Assembly (NCBI RefSeq): GCF_001678845.1
Contig: NZ_MAIQ01000006.1
Span: forward strand, 62,001-126,000
DNA: 64,000 nt
Origin: Christensenella intestinihominis
GTDB lineage: Bacteria; Bacillota; Clostridia; Christensenellales; Christensenellaceae
Direction of reading: 5' to 3'
This document shows, one piece after another, positions 1 through 8,874 of this stretch. A model generated the notes under the pieces. That model saw only the letters and a program-made list of their open reading frames with translations, searched no databases and had not been told where the DNA came from. Made by a program: the position numbers and the translations under genes. The stretch's first letter is position 1. Each line of letters begins with the position of its first letter.

Positions 1-146
1 ATCATGTTTCCGCCCATTTCAGATACAACGGTCACATGTTCGCCCTCCACGAAACCAAGACTTCCAAGAAAATGGCGTACATCGTCTTTTCCCTTGATTT
101 TGCAGATAAAAGCCTTCTTTCCAGCAGTTGCAAATGTAAGCGGCAT
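1..146 (-). CDS. feoA: FeoA-like ferrous iron transport accessory protein (N-terminal part; 3' end beyond window)
   Basis: The reading frame runs from an ATG at 146 leftwards out of the window. It begins MPLTFATAGKKAF and continues with a stretch containing FLGSLGFVEGEHV and EMGGNM. This is the small SH3-like FeoA fold: a Gly-containing turn after the first strand, then the xLGFxxGxxV motif. An AAAAGGAGT ribosome binding site lies about 11 bases upstream. FeoA supports the FeoB ferrous iron channel at the membrane, and feoB probably follows outside the window. Only about 48 codons are visible. The upstream region carries inverted repeats like iron-regulator operators, which fits the assignment. 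Confidence 0.82.
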   Translation of the reverse strand, partial: MPLTFATAGKKAFICKIKGKDDVRHFLGSLGFVEGEHVTVVSEMGGNM

Positions 147-587
147 GATAATAAATACTCCTTTTCAATTAGCTAAGGCTAATAGTTTGGTAAAACACAT
201 TGGTTAGCTTTTACTAACCCGTTTCCACATGCAAGTTTACCATTGCTAACTAAAGAAGTCAAGATATAAACCGTAAAAAATTGAAAATCTAAACAGTCCG
301 GGAAAATTGCAATTCGCCGGGAAAACGAATGGCAGGGGAAAAATTAATTGGTTTTACCAGTGATGCGGAAACACGATATCCGGTATCCGGAATTCCGCGC
401 CGCAGGTTTATACCGATGGAGAAAATGAAAATTGTGGCACGACAGGCCTTGTTTTTGGCATGAAAAATTTTCATTGGAACTGCCGCAGGGGTTGCCGCTG
501 TGCGGAGAAAAAGGGTATACTGGAAATGGAATAATTATGAACGCATCAAGCGAAAATAATTAAATGAACAGGAGGAATCATAAAACT
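147..587. promoter_or_regulatory. feoA upstream region with DtxR/IdeR-like inverted repeats; otherwise non-coding
   Basis: No gene is convincing here. Two palindromes sit just upstream of feoA: TTAGC-TAAG-GCTAA at 169-182 and GGTTAG-CTTTTA-CTAACC at 202-219. A half site, GCTAAC, lies at 245-250. The TTAG/CTAA arms resemble DtxR/IdeR/MntR-family boxes, so iron-dependent repression of feoA is the natural inference. On the right side, TTGCCG at 492-497 and TATACT at 516-521 (18-base spacing) may be the promoter of the DUF308-type gene starting at 588. Confidence 0.5.
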
Positions 588-1211
588 ATGGAGAATGAGA
601 ACAACCGGAATGAACAGAGGACTACGCGGCGGTCGGGCATGAACGGTATGGCCCGTAAAATGACGGGCGGCAATAAAACGGCCGGGATCGTTATTGCCAT
701 CTGCATGGTGGCGGTGGGCATCCTGATTTTCTGCGCGCCGCTTATTATGGGGCTGGGGATTGCCTATCTGGTGACGATTGGATTTGCCGCTTACGGGATT
801 TTTGAGATTATCGCATACGTACGCACTCCCGCCGATTACCGCAACGGGTGGACGGTTGCCAACGGAATTATTTTTACGCTCCTCGGCATTATGATCCTTG
901 CGGAAGCGCTGGGCGGACAGTACGGAAAGATCAATATGATTTCCACCTTTTCGTTTATTATCGGGTTCTTTGCCCTGTTCGGCGGGATCACGCAGGTTTC
1001 GTCGTACGGCGCGTTTAAAAAAGCGGGCGAACCGGGCGCCGGATGGATACTTGCGAGCGGTATTATCAACCTGGTGCTGGGCATCCTGATTATCTGCGCG
1101 CCCATTGCGGGCTGGTTTACCATGGAATGGATATTCGCGATTTACCTGATTGCGGGCGGCGTGGCCCTGTTTGCGGAAGCCTGCTCCGGCAAGCTCGCAC
1201 ATAAAAAATAA
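588..1211 (+). CDS. HdeD/DUF308-type small multi-pass membrane protein
   Basis: This is a protein of about 207 residues. A charged, Asn/Arg-rich N-terminus is followed by six hydrophobic segments arranged as three helix pairs (for example GIVIAICMVAVGILIF and GIINLVLGILIICAP). The repeated pattern of Gly-rich helix pairs is typical of the HdeD/DUF308 membrane family, whose biochemical role is mostly unknown outside enterobacterial acid resistance. I chose the ATG at 588 because GGAGG lies at 571-575; an in-frame ATG at 564 has no ribosome binding site. It stands alone, ahead of another small membrane gene. The function is not established. Confidence 0.7.
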   Translation: MENENNRNEQRTTRRSGMNGMARKMTGGNKTAGIVIAICMVAVGILIFCAPLIMGLGIAYLVTIGFAAYGIFEIIAYVRTPADYRNGWTVANGIIFTLLGIMILAEALGGQYGKINMISTFSFIIGFFALFGGITQVSSYGAFKKAGEPGAGWILASGIINLVLGILIICAPIAGWFTMEWIFAIYLIAGGVALFAEACSGKLAHKK

Positions 1212-1385
1212 CGCGGATGAAGCGTTGCGGCACACCCGGTAAGGCTCCGGTTAAAAAACGGCGCTGGACGGCGGCGTCCGGAGGAGCGGGCCTATTGCCG
1301 TTTGGCGCCGGAAAGATATCCGTGAAATCCGACAGCAAGAAAATTGAATGACGAAGCATAAACGAGGATGCTGAAAAAGGATAAC

Positions 1386-1655
1386 ATGATGCAGACAAAA
1401 GGAATGAAAATCTGGTCCGGACTGAATGTTGCGCTCGGCGCGCTTTCGTTTACCGTGCTTTTGGACGGGGGTTGGTTCTGGATCGGGTTCGCCTGCGCGG
1501 TCATCGCGCTTATCCTTGGCAGCAAGGGGAGAAAAAGCCCATATAAGGGAAAACAAATCTGCTCGGTCACCGGTATTGTGCTGGCGGTCGCGGCGGCGGT
1601 TTGTTATTTTGTACTTATGCTCTCGCTCGGGTATTCAATGCCGGATATATTATGA
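1386..1655 (+). CDS. Small two- or three-helix membrane protein, unknown function
   Basis: About 89 residues. After MMQTKGMKIW come hydrophobic segments around ALGALSFTVLL, FWIGFACAVIALILG and VTGIVLAVAAAVCYFVLML, separated by a basic loop (SKGRKSPYKGKQ). This resembles the DUF4190-like small membrane proteins of Firmicutes, but I cannot assign a family firmly. AAAAGG at 1375-1380 precedes the double ATG at 1386/1389; an in-frame ATG at 1368 is less well placed. The gene ends 22 bases before the ABC exporter pair and may share its transcript. Confidence 0.6.
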   Translation: MMQTKGMKIWSGLNVALGALSFTVLLDGGWFWIGFACAVIALILGSKGRKSPYKGKQICSVTGIVLAVAAAVCYFVLMLSLGYSMPDIL

Positions 1656-1677
1656 AAAATAAATAAGGGGGGACGGT

Positions 1678-3408
1678 ATGTTAAAGCTGTACAGGGGATT
1701 GAAACCATATGGAAAGCAGCTCCTGCTCATGGTCCTGCTGCTTTTTGTGCAGGCGTTTTCCATGCTGATGCTGCCATCGATGATGTCGCTTATTATCGAC
1801 CGGGGGGTCGTTCAGGGCGATATGAATTATATTGTTACGGCCGGGGTTATCATGATCTGCATTACGCTTGCGGGATCGGCATCCGCAATCGGCGTGGGAT
1901 ATTTTGCTTCCAAGGTGGCGGTGGGGTTCTGCACGGACACGCGCAAAAAGCTGTTCCGCCATATCGGCCGGTTTACGCTGGAGGAGTTTGACAGGGTGGG
2001 GACGTCGTCCCTGACGACGCGTTCCACAAACGATATTTTGCAGGTGCAGAATTTTACCATTATGCTCTTCCGTGTGATTATTCTGGCTCCGATCATGTGC
2101 ATTGGCGGTATTGCGCTTGCATTCCAAAAGAATTCGACGCTTGCGATGGTGCTGGTCGTTTGTATGCCGGTTATCGTGGTGTTCCTTGTGCTTGTGCTCC
2201 GCAGTGCGTTTCCGCTTTTCCGGTCGATGCAGTCGAAGCTTGACAAGGTGAATCTTGTGATACGCGAAAACATTACCGGGGTACGCGTTGTGCGCGCTTT
2301 CACGGCGGAGCAGAGGGAAGAAAAGAGGTTTGAAGCGGCCAATGAGGATATGACGCAGACCTCTACCAAATCACAGGTAAAGGTATCTACGCTGATGCCC
2401 CTTTTGATGCTGATTATCAATCTTGGAACGGTGGCCGTAGTATGGTTCGGCGGGCAGCAGATTTCCATGGGCGTCATCCAGGTAGGCGATATGATGGCGC
2501 TGATCCAGTACCTGATGCTGATTATGTATGCGCTGGTGATGATGTCGCTGATTTTCGCGCTGATGCCGCGCGCAAGCGTATGCGCGGAGCGTATTATGGA
2601 GGTGCTTGAAATAGAGCCCGTCATTACCGATGCAAAGGATGCTAAAATCCCGGAAAAAAAGACCGGGACCGTGGAATTTCGCGATGTGACGCTTACGTAT
2701 GGAAATTCGGACACCCCGGCGGTCTCCGGGATCAGCTTTACCGCGATGCCGGGGCAGACGACCGCGCTTATCGGCGCGACGGGCAGCGGAAAATCATCCG
2801 TGATTTGTATGATCCCGCGGCTGCGCGACCCCGCACAGGGCACGGTTTTGGTGGACGGCGTGGATGTGCGGGAATACGATCTTGCCGCGCTCCGCAGGCG
2901 GATTGCCTATGTGCCGCAAAAATCCAACCTGTTCGCGGGAACCATCCGTTCCAACATCGCCTTTTCCAACGAAAATTTGAGCGACGAGAAGATGAAGCGC
3001 GCCGCGCGTATCGCGCAGGCGGACGACTTTATTTCCAAGAAAGAACTGGGATATGACGACCCTGTCGCGGAGGGGGGAACCAATGTATCGGGCGGACAGC
3101 GCCAGCGTCTTGCGATTGCGCGCGCCATGGCGACGGACGCGAACATTTTTGTGTTTGACGACAGCTTTTCGGCGCTGGATTTTAAAACCGACGCGGCGGT
3201 GCGTCAGGCGATCCGGGAAAACACGCAGGATGCGACCGTTATTATCGTGGCCCAGCGGGTCGGCACGATCATGAATGCGGATAAAATACTGGTGATGGAC
3301 GAGGGAAAAATAATCGGGGAGGGAACGCACGAAGAGCTGCTCCGGACCTGTGATATTTACGCGCAGATTGCCAGAACGCAGTTAGCCGGGGGAGGTGGGG
3401 AGGAATGA
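1678..3408 (+). CDS. ABC exporter half-transporter (ATPase/permease), degenerate-site subunit
   Basis: 576 residues: an ABC-type exporter membrane domain (about 1-310, six helices) followed by an ATPase domain. The ATPase shows Walker A GATGSGKSS, signature VSGGQRQR and Walker B IFVFDDSFSALD. The catalytic Glu after Walker B is Asp, and the switch His is Gln (VAQRVGTI). This pattern marks the degenerate-site partner of heterodimeric exporters such as TM287/288 and BmrCD. A GGGGGGA ribosome binding site precedes the ATG. The stop overlaps the start of the next gene by 4 bases, so the two are co-translated as a heterodimer. The substrate is likely a drug or lipid-like compound, but the sequence does not fix it. 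Confidence 0.93.
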   Translation: MLKLYRGLKPYGKQLLLMVLLLFVQAFSMLMLPSMMSLIIDRGVVQGDMNYIVTAGVIMICITLAGSASAIGVGYFASKVAVGFCTDTRKKLFRHIGRFTLEEFDRVGTSSLTTRSTNDILQVQNFTIMLFRVIILAPIMCIGGIALAFQKNSTLAMVLVVCMPVIVVFLVLVLRSAFPLFRSMQSKLDKVNLVIRENITGVRVVRAFTAEQREEKRFEAANEDMTQTSTKSQVKVSTLMPLLMLIINLGTVAVVWFGGQQISMGVIQVGDMMALIQYLMLIMYALVMMSLIFALMPRASVCAERIMEVLEIEPVITDAKDAKIPEKKTGTVEFRDVTLTYGNSDTPAVSGISFTAMPGQTTALIGATGSGKSSVICMIPRLRDPAQGTVLVDGVDVREYDLAALRRRIAYVPQKSNLFAGTIRSNIAFSNENLSDEKMKRAARIAQADDFISKKELGYDDPVAEGGTNVSGGQRQRLAIARAMATDANIFVFDDSFSALDFKTDAAVRQAIRENTQDATVIIVAQRVGTIMNADKILVMDEGKIIGEGTHEELLRTCDIYAQIARTQLAGGGGEE

Positions 3409-5270
3409 GCAGGAAATCACCGAAAAAGGATTCGGCCGCGAAACGGCTGGTCGGCTACTTCAAACCTTACGGGAAAAAAGTGGTTTTCCTCCTGATTTGC
3501 GCAATCGTGGGGGTTGTGTTCCTGATTACCGGCCCGCGCGTCCTTGGAACGGCGACGAACGTAATTACCATGCGCGCGCAATATAACCAGACGGGCGAAT
3601 TGAGCCTCGACGTCAACAATCCCGAACTGGCGGGCATCGAGAAAATCCGCGAGAACGTCGACGCGGAGGGAAACTATGTCGGCCCGCCCCTCAAAGCGGG
3701 AGAGATGCCCGTCTTAAAGATGGTGCTGATGCTCCTTGTCGCCATTTACGGGCTTTCCGCGTTTTTTACGTATTTGCAGCAGAAAATTACGGCGCAGGTC
3801 GCGCAGCGAGCGATGTTTGACCTGCGGGAAAACGTCGACCGGAAGATTCAAAGGCTTCCGCTGAATTATTACGATACGCACACGCACGGGGACGTATTAT
3901 CCCGCACGACAACGGATATTGAAACGATATCAACCTCGCTCCAGCAGATCATGACGCAGCTTTTGACGGCGGTCTTTACAATTATCGGCATTGTCGTCAT
4001 GATGTTTACCCTGAACTGGCAGATGGCGCTGATTGCGCTTGTGGTGCTCCCGGCTGCGCTGTTTGTGTGCTCGCGCATCGCAAAAAAATCCCAGAAGTTT
4101 TTCCAGGGACAGCAGCAGGGCCTCGGGGCCGTGAACAGCTATGTGGAGGAGCATTACGCGGGGCACGACGTATTGAAATTATACGGCGCGGAGGACCGCG
4201 CGCAGCATGAGTTTGACGAAATGAACGATACGCTCAACGAAAATGCCCGCCGCGCGCAATTCGCGTCCTCGATTATGATGCCCGCCACCAACCTTGTCGG
4301 GAACCTCGGATATGTGGGGATTTGTATCCTGGGCGGCTTCCTGACGGCGGGCGGATCGCTGACCATTGGCGCGATCCAGGCGTTCCTGCAATATATGCAG
4401 CAGTTTACGCAGCCCATTATCCAGACCTCCAACATTGTCAACATGATGCAAAGCACCCTTGCCGCGGCGGAACGCGTGTTTGAATTTTTGGACGAGCCGG
4501 AGATACCGGCGGAGAAAGAGGACGCCGTCCACATCGGCAAAACGGAGGGACACATTACCTTTGAGCATGTAAAATTCGGGTATTCGCCCGACCGTATTTT
4601 GATTACGGACATGAACGCGGAAATCAGGCATGGGCAAAAGGTGGGGATATGCGGCCCGACCGGCGCCGGGAAAACGACGCTGATTAACCTGCTGATGCGG
4701 TTTTACGACTTAAGCGGCGGGGCGATTAAAATTGACGGGGTGGACACCACCGATATGACGCGCCAGAACGTGCGCAGCCTGTTTGGGATGGTGCTGCAGG
4801 ACACGTGGCTTTATTCCGCCAGCATCCGCGACAATATCCGTTATGGACGGCCGGAGGCGACGGACGAAGAGGTGGAGGATGCGTGCAAAATGGCGAACGC
4901 CGATTATTTCATCCGCACGCTGCCCGAGGGATACGACACCATGATTGACGAAAGCGCGGGAAACCTGTCTTCCGGGCAGAAGCAGCTGCTTACAATCGCG
5001 CGTGCGTTCTGCGCCAACCCGCAGATACTGATCCTCGACGAGGCGACGAGCTCTGTGGATACGCGCACGGAAAAGCTGATGACGGACGCGATGAAAAAGC
5101 TGACGGCGGGGCGGACCAATTTCCAGATTGCCCACAGGCTGTCCACCATATTCGACGCGGATTTAATCCTCGTGCTAAAGGACGGCGACCTGGTGGAGCA
5201 AGGGACGCACGGCGAGCTGATGGAACTGGGCGGCGTTTATGCCGCGCTTTACAACAGCCAGTTCTCGTAA
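3405..5270 (+). CDS. ABC exporter half-transporter (ATPase/permease), catalytic-site subunit
   Basis: 621 residues. The membrane domain has a long extracytoplasmic insertion between helices 1 and 2 (about residues 55-110), as is common in the TM288/LmrD-type partner. The ATPase is fully canonical: Walker A GPTGAGKTT, signature LSSGQKQ, Walker B ILILDEATSSVD with Glu, and switch His in IAHRLSTI. It starts inside the last codons of the upstream half-transporter (ATGA overlap). The intact Walker B/His here and the degenerate ones upstream together predict one consensus and one degenerate ATP site. A strong terminator follows 14 bases after the stop. Confidence 0.94.
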   Translation: MSRKSPKKDSAAKRLVGYFKPYGKKVVFLLICAIVGVVFLITGPRVLGTATNVITMRAQYNQTGELSLDVNNPELAGIEKIRENVDAEGNYVGPPLKAGEMPVLKMVLMLLVAIYGLSAFFTYLQQKITAQVAQRAMFDLRENVDRKIQRLPLNYYDTHTHGDVLSRTTTDIETISTSLQQIMTQLLTAVFTIIGIVVMMFTLNWQMALIALVVLPAALFVCSRIAKKSQKFFQGQQQGLGAVNSYVEEHYAGHDVLKLYGAEDRAQHEFDEMNDTLNENARRAQFASSIMMPATNLVGNLGYVGICILGGFLTAGGSLTIGAIQAFLQYMQQFTQPIIQTSNIVNMMQSTLAAAERVFEFLDEPEIPAEKEDAVHIGKTEGHITFEHVKFGYSPDRILITDMNAEIRHGQKVGICGPTGAGKTTLINLLMRFYDLSGGAIKIDGVDTTDMTRQNVRSLFGMVLQDTWLYSASIRDNIRYGRPEATDEEVEDACKMANADYFIRTLPEGYDTMIDESAGNLSSGQKQLLTIARAFCANPQILILDEATSSVDTRTEKLMTDAMKKLTAGRTNFQIAHRLSTIFDADLILVLKDGDLVEQGTHGELMELGGVYAALYNSQFS

Positions 5271-5284
5271 ACCTCAAAAGAAGG

Positions 5285-5317
5285 AAAAAGCCGGTATCCC
5301 GCGGATACCGGCTTTTT
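5285..5317. terminator. Intrinsic terminator after the ABC exporter pair
   Basis: A 15-bp perfect stem (AAAAAGCCGGTATCC and its complement) has a CGC loop and ends in T5. The A-rich 5' side means it may also act on the minus strand. Confidence 0.9.
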
Positions 5318-5350
5318 AGCTGCAGCGAACCATTGGCCGCGTCCCGGCCA

Positions 5351-5386
5351 GGAAAAACAAACGGGCAGGAACCGGCCGCCCGTTTG
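5351..5386 (-). terminator. Intrinsic terminator of the NHEJ operon
   Basis: On the minus strand, CAAACGGGC and GCCCGTTTG form a 9-bp stem around an 11-base loop, followed directly by TTTTTCC. It lies 26 bases after the stop of the LigD polymerase gene. Confidence 0.75.
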
Positions 5387-5411
5387 CGGGTGTTAAGGCA
5401 AAAGCCTCCCG

Positions 5412-6893
5412 CTATTTCAGCTGCTGGTCGTTTTCAAAGAACCCTTCCCATGGGTCGTCCTGGCGCGACCTCGAAACCGCGTCCGCCATTTTAATATCCC
5501 TGGGCGCAATTTTATCCAGCTCTTTCCACGGGATCGGCATGGATACGGGCGCGCCGTCCCTGGCCCTTAAAGAGTATGGCGCGACGCTTGTGGCGCCCCT
5601 GCCGTTCCTGATCCAGTCTATAAAAATCCTGCCCTTTCGCTGTTCCTTCCTGACATTGCTCGTGTAGCGGTCAGGCCACATCGCTTCCATTGTTTTCGCG
5701 ATGTTTCTGGCGAAATCGTGGAAGGCGTCCCAATCTGCTTTGGGCTTAAGGGGAATTACGATATGATAGCCTTTTCCGCCGCTTGTTTTCAAGTAAGATA
5801 CCAGGGAAAGCTGGTCCAGCATGCCCTTTAAATCCCTTACGCCCTGCCTGATCCTTGCCAGGTCCATTCCTTCATCCGGGTCCAGGTCAAACACCATTAT
5901 ATCCGGTTTCTCCAGGGATTCCACACGGCTTCCCCAGGTATGGAATTCCAGCGTATTCATCTGCACCTCTGTCATCAGCCCGTAAGCGTCCGGCACATAA
6001 AAATAATCCTCCGTTTTGCTGTCTTTATTGGTCACGGGAACGGCCATGACCCCCGCGCCTTTTTCAGGATGCTTTTTATAAAAGCATGCGCTTTCTATCC
6101 CGCCGGGGCAGCGGACCGTGCTTATGATCCTGTTCTCGATGTAAGGCAGCATCCTCGCGGATATCTCCATATAGTATTTTGCCACGTCTCCTTTGGTAAT
6201 GCCGGTTTCCTGATACAGCGCCTTATCCGGGCTTGTTATTTTCACATCCGCCGCGTTTCGCCCGGTTACCGGTTTGGTTTTTTTCACGGCATCAGCCATA
6301 TCCCTTTTATTCATGTCGATTGCCTTGTTTCCTCTTTCTATTTCAGCCATCGTCCGCCCGGTTTTTACGCTGGAATTAAACCGCGTTATATCATATGCGT
6401 TTTCGTATTGATCTTTTTCCTTTATGAGCAGCCAGTTGTTTCCTTTTTCTCCCTGCCTGGGTTTCATGCGTACCAGCGCCCATTTGCCTTCCAGCCTGCT
6501 TCCTTCCAGCGTAAATTTAAGCGACCCTTGTTCCAGCCCTTCATCCACGCCGACCAGGGGAGTCCAATAGCCTTCGTCCCAGACCATTACAACGCCTCCG
6601 CCGTATTCGCCCTTTGGTATCGTTCCTTCAAAGCTGCGGTAATCGAGCGGATGATCTTCCACCTGGACCGCCAGCCGCTTATCGTGGCTGTCGTAGGACG
6701 GCCCCTTCGGCACCGCCCAGCTTTTCAGCACGCCGTTCCATTCCAGCCGGAAATCATAATGGTCCCGGCTTGCTATGTGATGCTGCACGACAAACCGGAG
6801 CCGCCCCGCATGCTTCTTTGATACGGTTCCGTGCGGCTCGCCTGTTTTGTCAAATTTCCGTTTGCGGTTATATTCGCCCAGTTTTTTATCCAT
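5412..6893 (-). CDS. ligD: LigD-type 3'-phosphoesterase + primase-polymerase (no ligase domain)
   Basis: 493 residues. The N-terminal 3'-phosphoesterase domain (about 30-150) carries the VQHH and HYDFRLEW motifs and ends near GEYGGG. A linker of about 60 residues leads into the LigD polymerase domain (about 215-490), with VFDLDPDEG holding the catalytic acidic pair and FIDWIRNGRG near the third. In bacterial non-homologous end joining these domains trim 3' ends and add nucleotides at Ku-bound breaks. The ligase domain is a separate gene just upstream. I chose the ATG at 6893, preceded by AGAGGTG; an in-frame TTG at 6914 is further out. Last gene of the operon. Confidence 0.93.
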   Translation of the reverse strand: MDKKLGEYNRKRKFDKTGEPHGTVSKKHAGRLRFVVQHHIASRDHYDFRLEWNGVLKSWAVPKGPSYDSHDKRLAVQVEDHPLDYRSFEGTIPKGEYGGGVVMVWDEGYWTPLVGVDEGLEQGSLKFTLEGSRLEGKWALVRMKPRQGEKGNNWLLIKEKDQYENAYDITRFNSSVKTGRTMAEIERGNKAIDMNKRDMADAVKKTKPVTGRNAADVKITSPDKALYQETGITKGDVAKYYMEISARMLPYIENRIISTVRCPGGIESACFYKKHPEKGAGVMAVPVTNKDSKTEDYFYVPDAYGLMTEVQMNTLEFHTWGSRVESLEKPDIMVFDLDPDEGMDLARIRQGVRDLKGMLDQLSLVSYLKTSGGKGYHIVIPLKPKADWDAFHDFARNIAKTMEAMWPDRYTSNVRKEQRKGRIFIDWIRNGRGATSVAPYSLRARDGAPVSMPIPWKELDKIAPRDIKMADAVSRSRQDDPWEGFFENDQQLK

Positions 6894-6945
6894 ATACGTT
6901 TCACACCTCTGCAATTACGATGAATGTTAACCCCCAATCCATGGT

Positions 6946-7893
6946 TCACCGTTTTATGTATACCGCTTCCTTGGGAGCCTTGTCCAACCTGAGTCCTTTA
7001 TATAAAGGATGCCGCAATCCTCCGCCCGCCGTCCGGTTCAGGAACGAGACAATGCACACCAGGCTTGGCTCTATCCAAACGGCATTTTCGTTTCCCGGGG
7101 GCAGCTTTTGGCCAAAAGGCTGCGCATCCGTCTTTTCCTGCGCCTTAATCTTTTTAAAGTCCTCGCGGGCGGCGGCCAGCGCCGCATGCCCCGCATAGAA
7201 AAGCGTGCCGTATTCATCATATTGGCCAAGGACAATGCTCGCAATGTGTTCTGATTTCTGCAGATATCCGCACACAACAAAATCATCTTCCAGCAGGTTT
7301 TTGATTTTGATCCAGTCAGATGTGCGCTTGCCGGGGTAGTAGATGCTGCGCCTGGATTTAGCCACGATTCCTTCCAGTCCTTCCTTGCGCACCAGTTCAA
7401 AGAACGGTACTCCCTGACCTTCGACATATCTTGACACCGATATACGGTTGTTTTCCCTGACGATATCTTCAAGCAGCCGTTTCCTCTCGTACAGGGGCCT
7501 TTCGGTCAGAAGGGTTCCTTCCGAATAAAGGATATCGAACGCAACGAAGGTGGCGGGCCTTGTTTTGGAGGCCATATCTATACTCGCTTTATTTGACATC
7601 AGCCACCGCCGGTTTATTTCATCAAAATCCAGCCTGCCATCCACCGTAACGACCAGTTCGCCGTCCAGTATGCATTTTTTAGCCGCCTGCTTGTGTATGT
7701 CGGCCAGTTCCGGCATTTTGGGAAGCACCTTGCTGCCCCGCCTGTTGATAAGCACAGTGCCCGCGTCGTCAAGATAAGCGAGGCAGCGTTCGCCGTCCAG
7801 CTTCAGCTCGAAATAATAGCTGTCGTCGTCAAATGGCGGGCCTTCTTTTCCGATCAGCATGGGTTTCAGGCTTTTATCATCAAAGGCGTCCAT
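6946..7893 (-). CDS. ATP-dependent DNA ligase (LigD-type ligase domain as a separate protein)
   Basis: 315 residues. The nucleotidyltransferase motif I is ELKLDGERC, with Lys31 as the predicted AMP-accepting residue. Motif III/IIIa-like FVAFDILY, motif IV EGIVAK and motif V DWIKIK follow, then an OB-fold domain from about residue 205. The family is the LigD/LigC type ligase that seals Ku-bound ends. Its ATG shares one base with the stop of ku (TAATG), indicating coupled translation. In many bacteria this domain is fused to the polymerase and phosphoesterase; here it is a separate gene placed between ku and the polymerase gene. Confidence 0.93.
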   Translation of the reverse strand: MDAFDDKSLKPMLIGKEGPPFDDDSYYFELKLDGERCLAYLDDAGTVLINRRGSKVLPKMPELADIHKQAAKKCILDGELVVTVDGRLDFDEINRRWLMSNKASIDMASKTRPATFVAFDILYSEGTLLTERPLYERKRLLEDIVRENNRISVSRYVEGQGVPFFELVRKEGLEGIVAKSRRSIYYPGKRTSDWIKIKNLLEDDFVVCGYLQKSEHIASIVLGQYDEYGTLFYAGHAALAAAREDFKKIKAQEKTDAQPFGQKLPPGNENAVWIEPSLVCIVSFLNRTAGGGLRHPLYKGLRLDKAPKEAVYIKR

Positions 7894-8684
7894 TATTTCC
7901 CTGCCGCTTTCCGGCCCTGCTTTTTATTTCCGCCCTTATCCAGGCTGGCCTTGAGCGCGTCCATAAGGTCGATAATGTTGCTTCCCGTTTCCTGTTTCGG
8001 CGCGACAATTTCCTGTCCCTCGATCTTTTTTTCGATCATACTGCGCAGCCTTTCCTGGTATTCGTCTTTGTACTGCTCCGGTTTGAATTCGCCGTCCATG
8101 GCGTCGATCAATTGCTTCGCCATACTCAATTCTTCTTTGCCCGGTTTGCTTTTTGGCAATTCCTTCGGAATTTCCTTTACTTCGTCAAAATAGTATAGGG
8201 TTTCCATAAGAATGCCGTCTTTTTGGGGGATCAGCACCAAAAGCGTTTCGTTATTGCCAAGCACCGTTTTGCCTACCGCCACTTTCTTTTCTTCGTACAT
8301 CGCCTGCCTGAGGAGCTCGAATGCTTTCTCGCCGCCTTTTTCCGGCAGGATATAATACGATTTGTTATAGTAAATCGGGTCTATATCGTCAAGGCCGGTG
8401 AAAAGCATGATCTGGATAGACCTGTCCCTGTCTGTTTTTATTTTTTCAAAGTCGTCGTCCGTTATGACGACATACTTATCTTTCTCGTATTGGAAGCCCT
8501 TCACAATATCTTCGTTTTTCAGCTCCTTCTTGCACGAGGGACAGGTCTTTTTATATTGAATCCGCTCGTTGAGGCCTTTGACGAGCTGGTTGAAATGGAG
8601 GTCGTTGTCCTGCGTAGCGGCGTACAGTTCAGCGGGGATATGCACCAGCCCAAAGGTAATAGCGCTTCGTTGTGTTCTTGCCAT
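7893..8684 (-). CDS. ku: Ku DNA end-binding protein
   Basis: 263 residues, a normal length for bacterial Ku. It opens MARTQRSAITFGLVHIP, matching the conserved start of the family, and includes CPSCKKEL and the core beta-barrel/bridge region (for example YYILPEKGGEKAF). A Lys-rich tail ends in GKKQGRKAAGK-like basic sequence, which in other Ku proteins helps DNA threading. Ku forms a homodimeric ring on double-strand break ends and recruits LigD. AAGGAG lies 9 bases before the ATG at 8684; the in-frame GTG at 8693 overlaps that site and is unlikely. First gene of the three-gene NHEJ operon. Confidence 0.95.
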   Translation of the reverse strand: MARTQRSAITFGLVHIPAELYAATQDNDLHFNQLVKGLNERIQYKKTCPSCKKELKNEDIVKGFQYEKDKYVVITDDDFEKIKTDRDRSIQIMLFTGLDDIDPIYYNKSYYILPEKGGEKAFELLRQAMYEEKKVAVGKTVLGNNETLLVLIPQKDGILMETLYYFDEVKEIPKELPKSKPGKEELSMAKQLIDAMDGEFKPEQYKDEYQERLRSMIEKKIEGQEIVAPKQETGSNIIDLMDALKASLDKGGNKKQGRKAAGK

Positions 8685-8826
8685 AGTGTTCACTCCTTAT
8701 ATTAGTAGTACATATATAAACAATTTTGAATTGGCAAACAGCATCAATATTAAAACTTGCCATTAAAAACACCAGGGCCGTAATATGGGGGCCGCCAAAA
8801 CAAGAGGCCGCCGTCCGTATATAAAA

Positions 8827-8853
8827 ATATCCCCCGGCTAAGCCGGGGGATAT
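8827..8853 (-). terminator. Intrinsic terminator after argG
   Basis: ATATCCCCCGGCT and its complement are separated by a single base, so a short CTAAG-type loop forms in practice. On the minus strand it ends in ATTTTTAT. It lies 21 bases after the argG stop. Confidence 0.85.
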
Positions 8854-8874
8854 ATCATTGTGTCATTATGAAAA

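Noticed and set aside
5940-6821. Plus-strand open frame of 293 codons opposite the LigD polymerase gene
   Set aside because: Complement of conserved LigD sequence, without a start site or any known motif.
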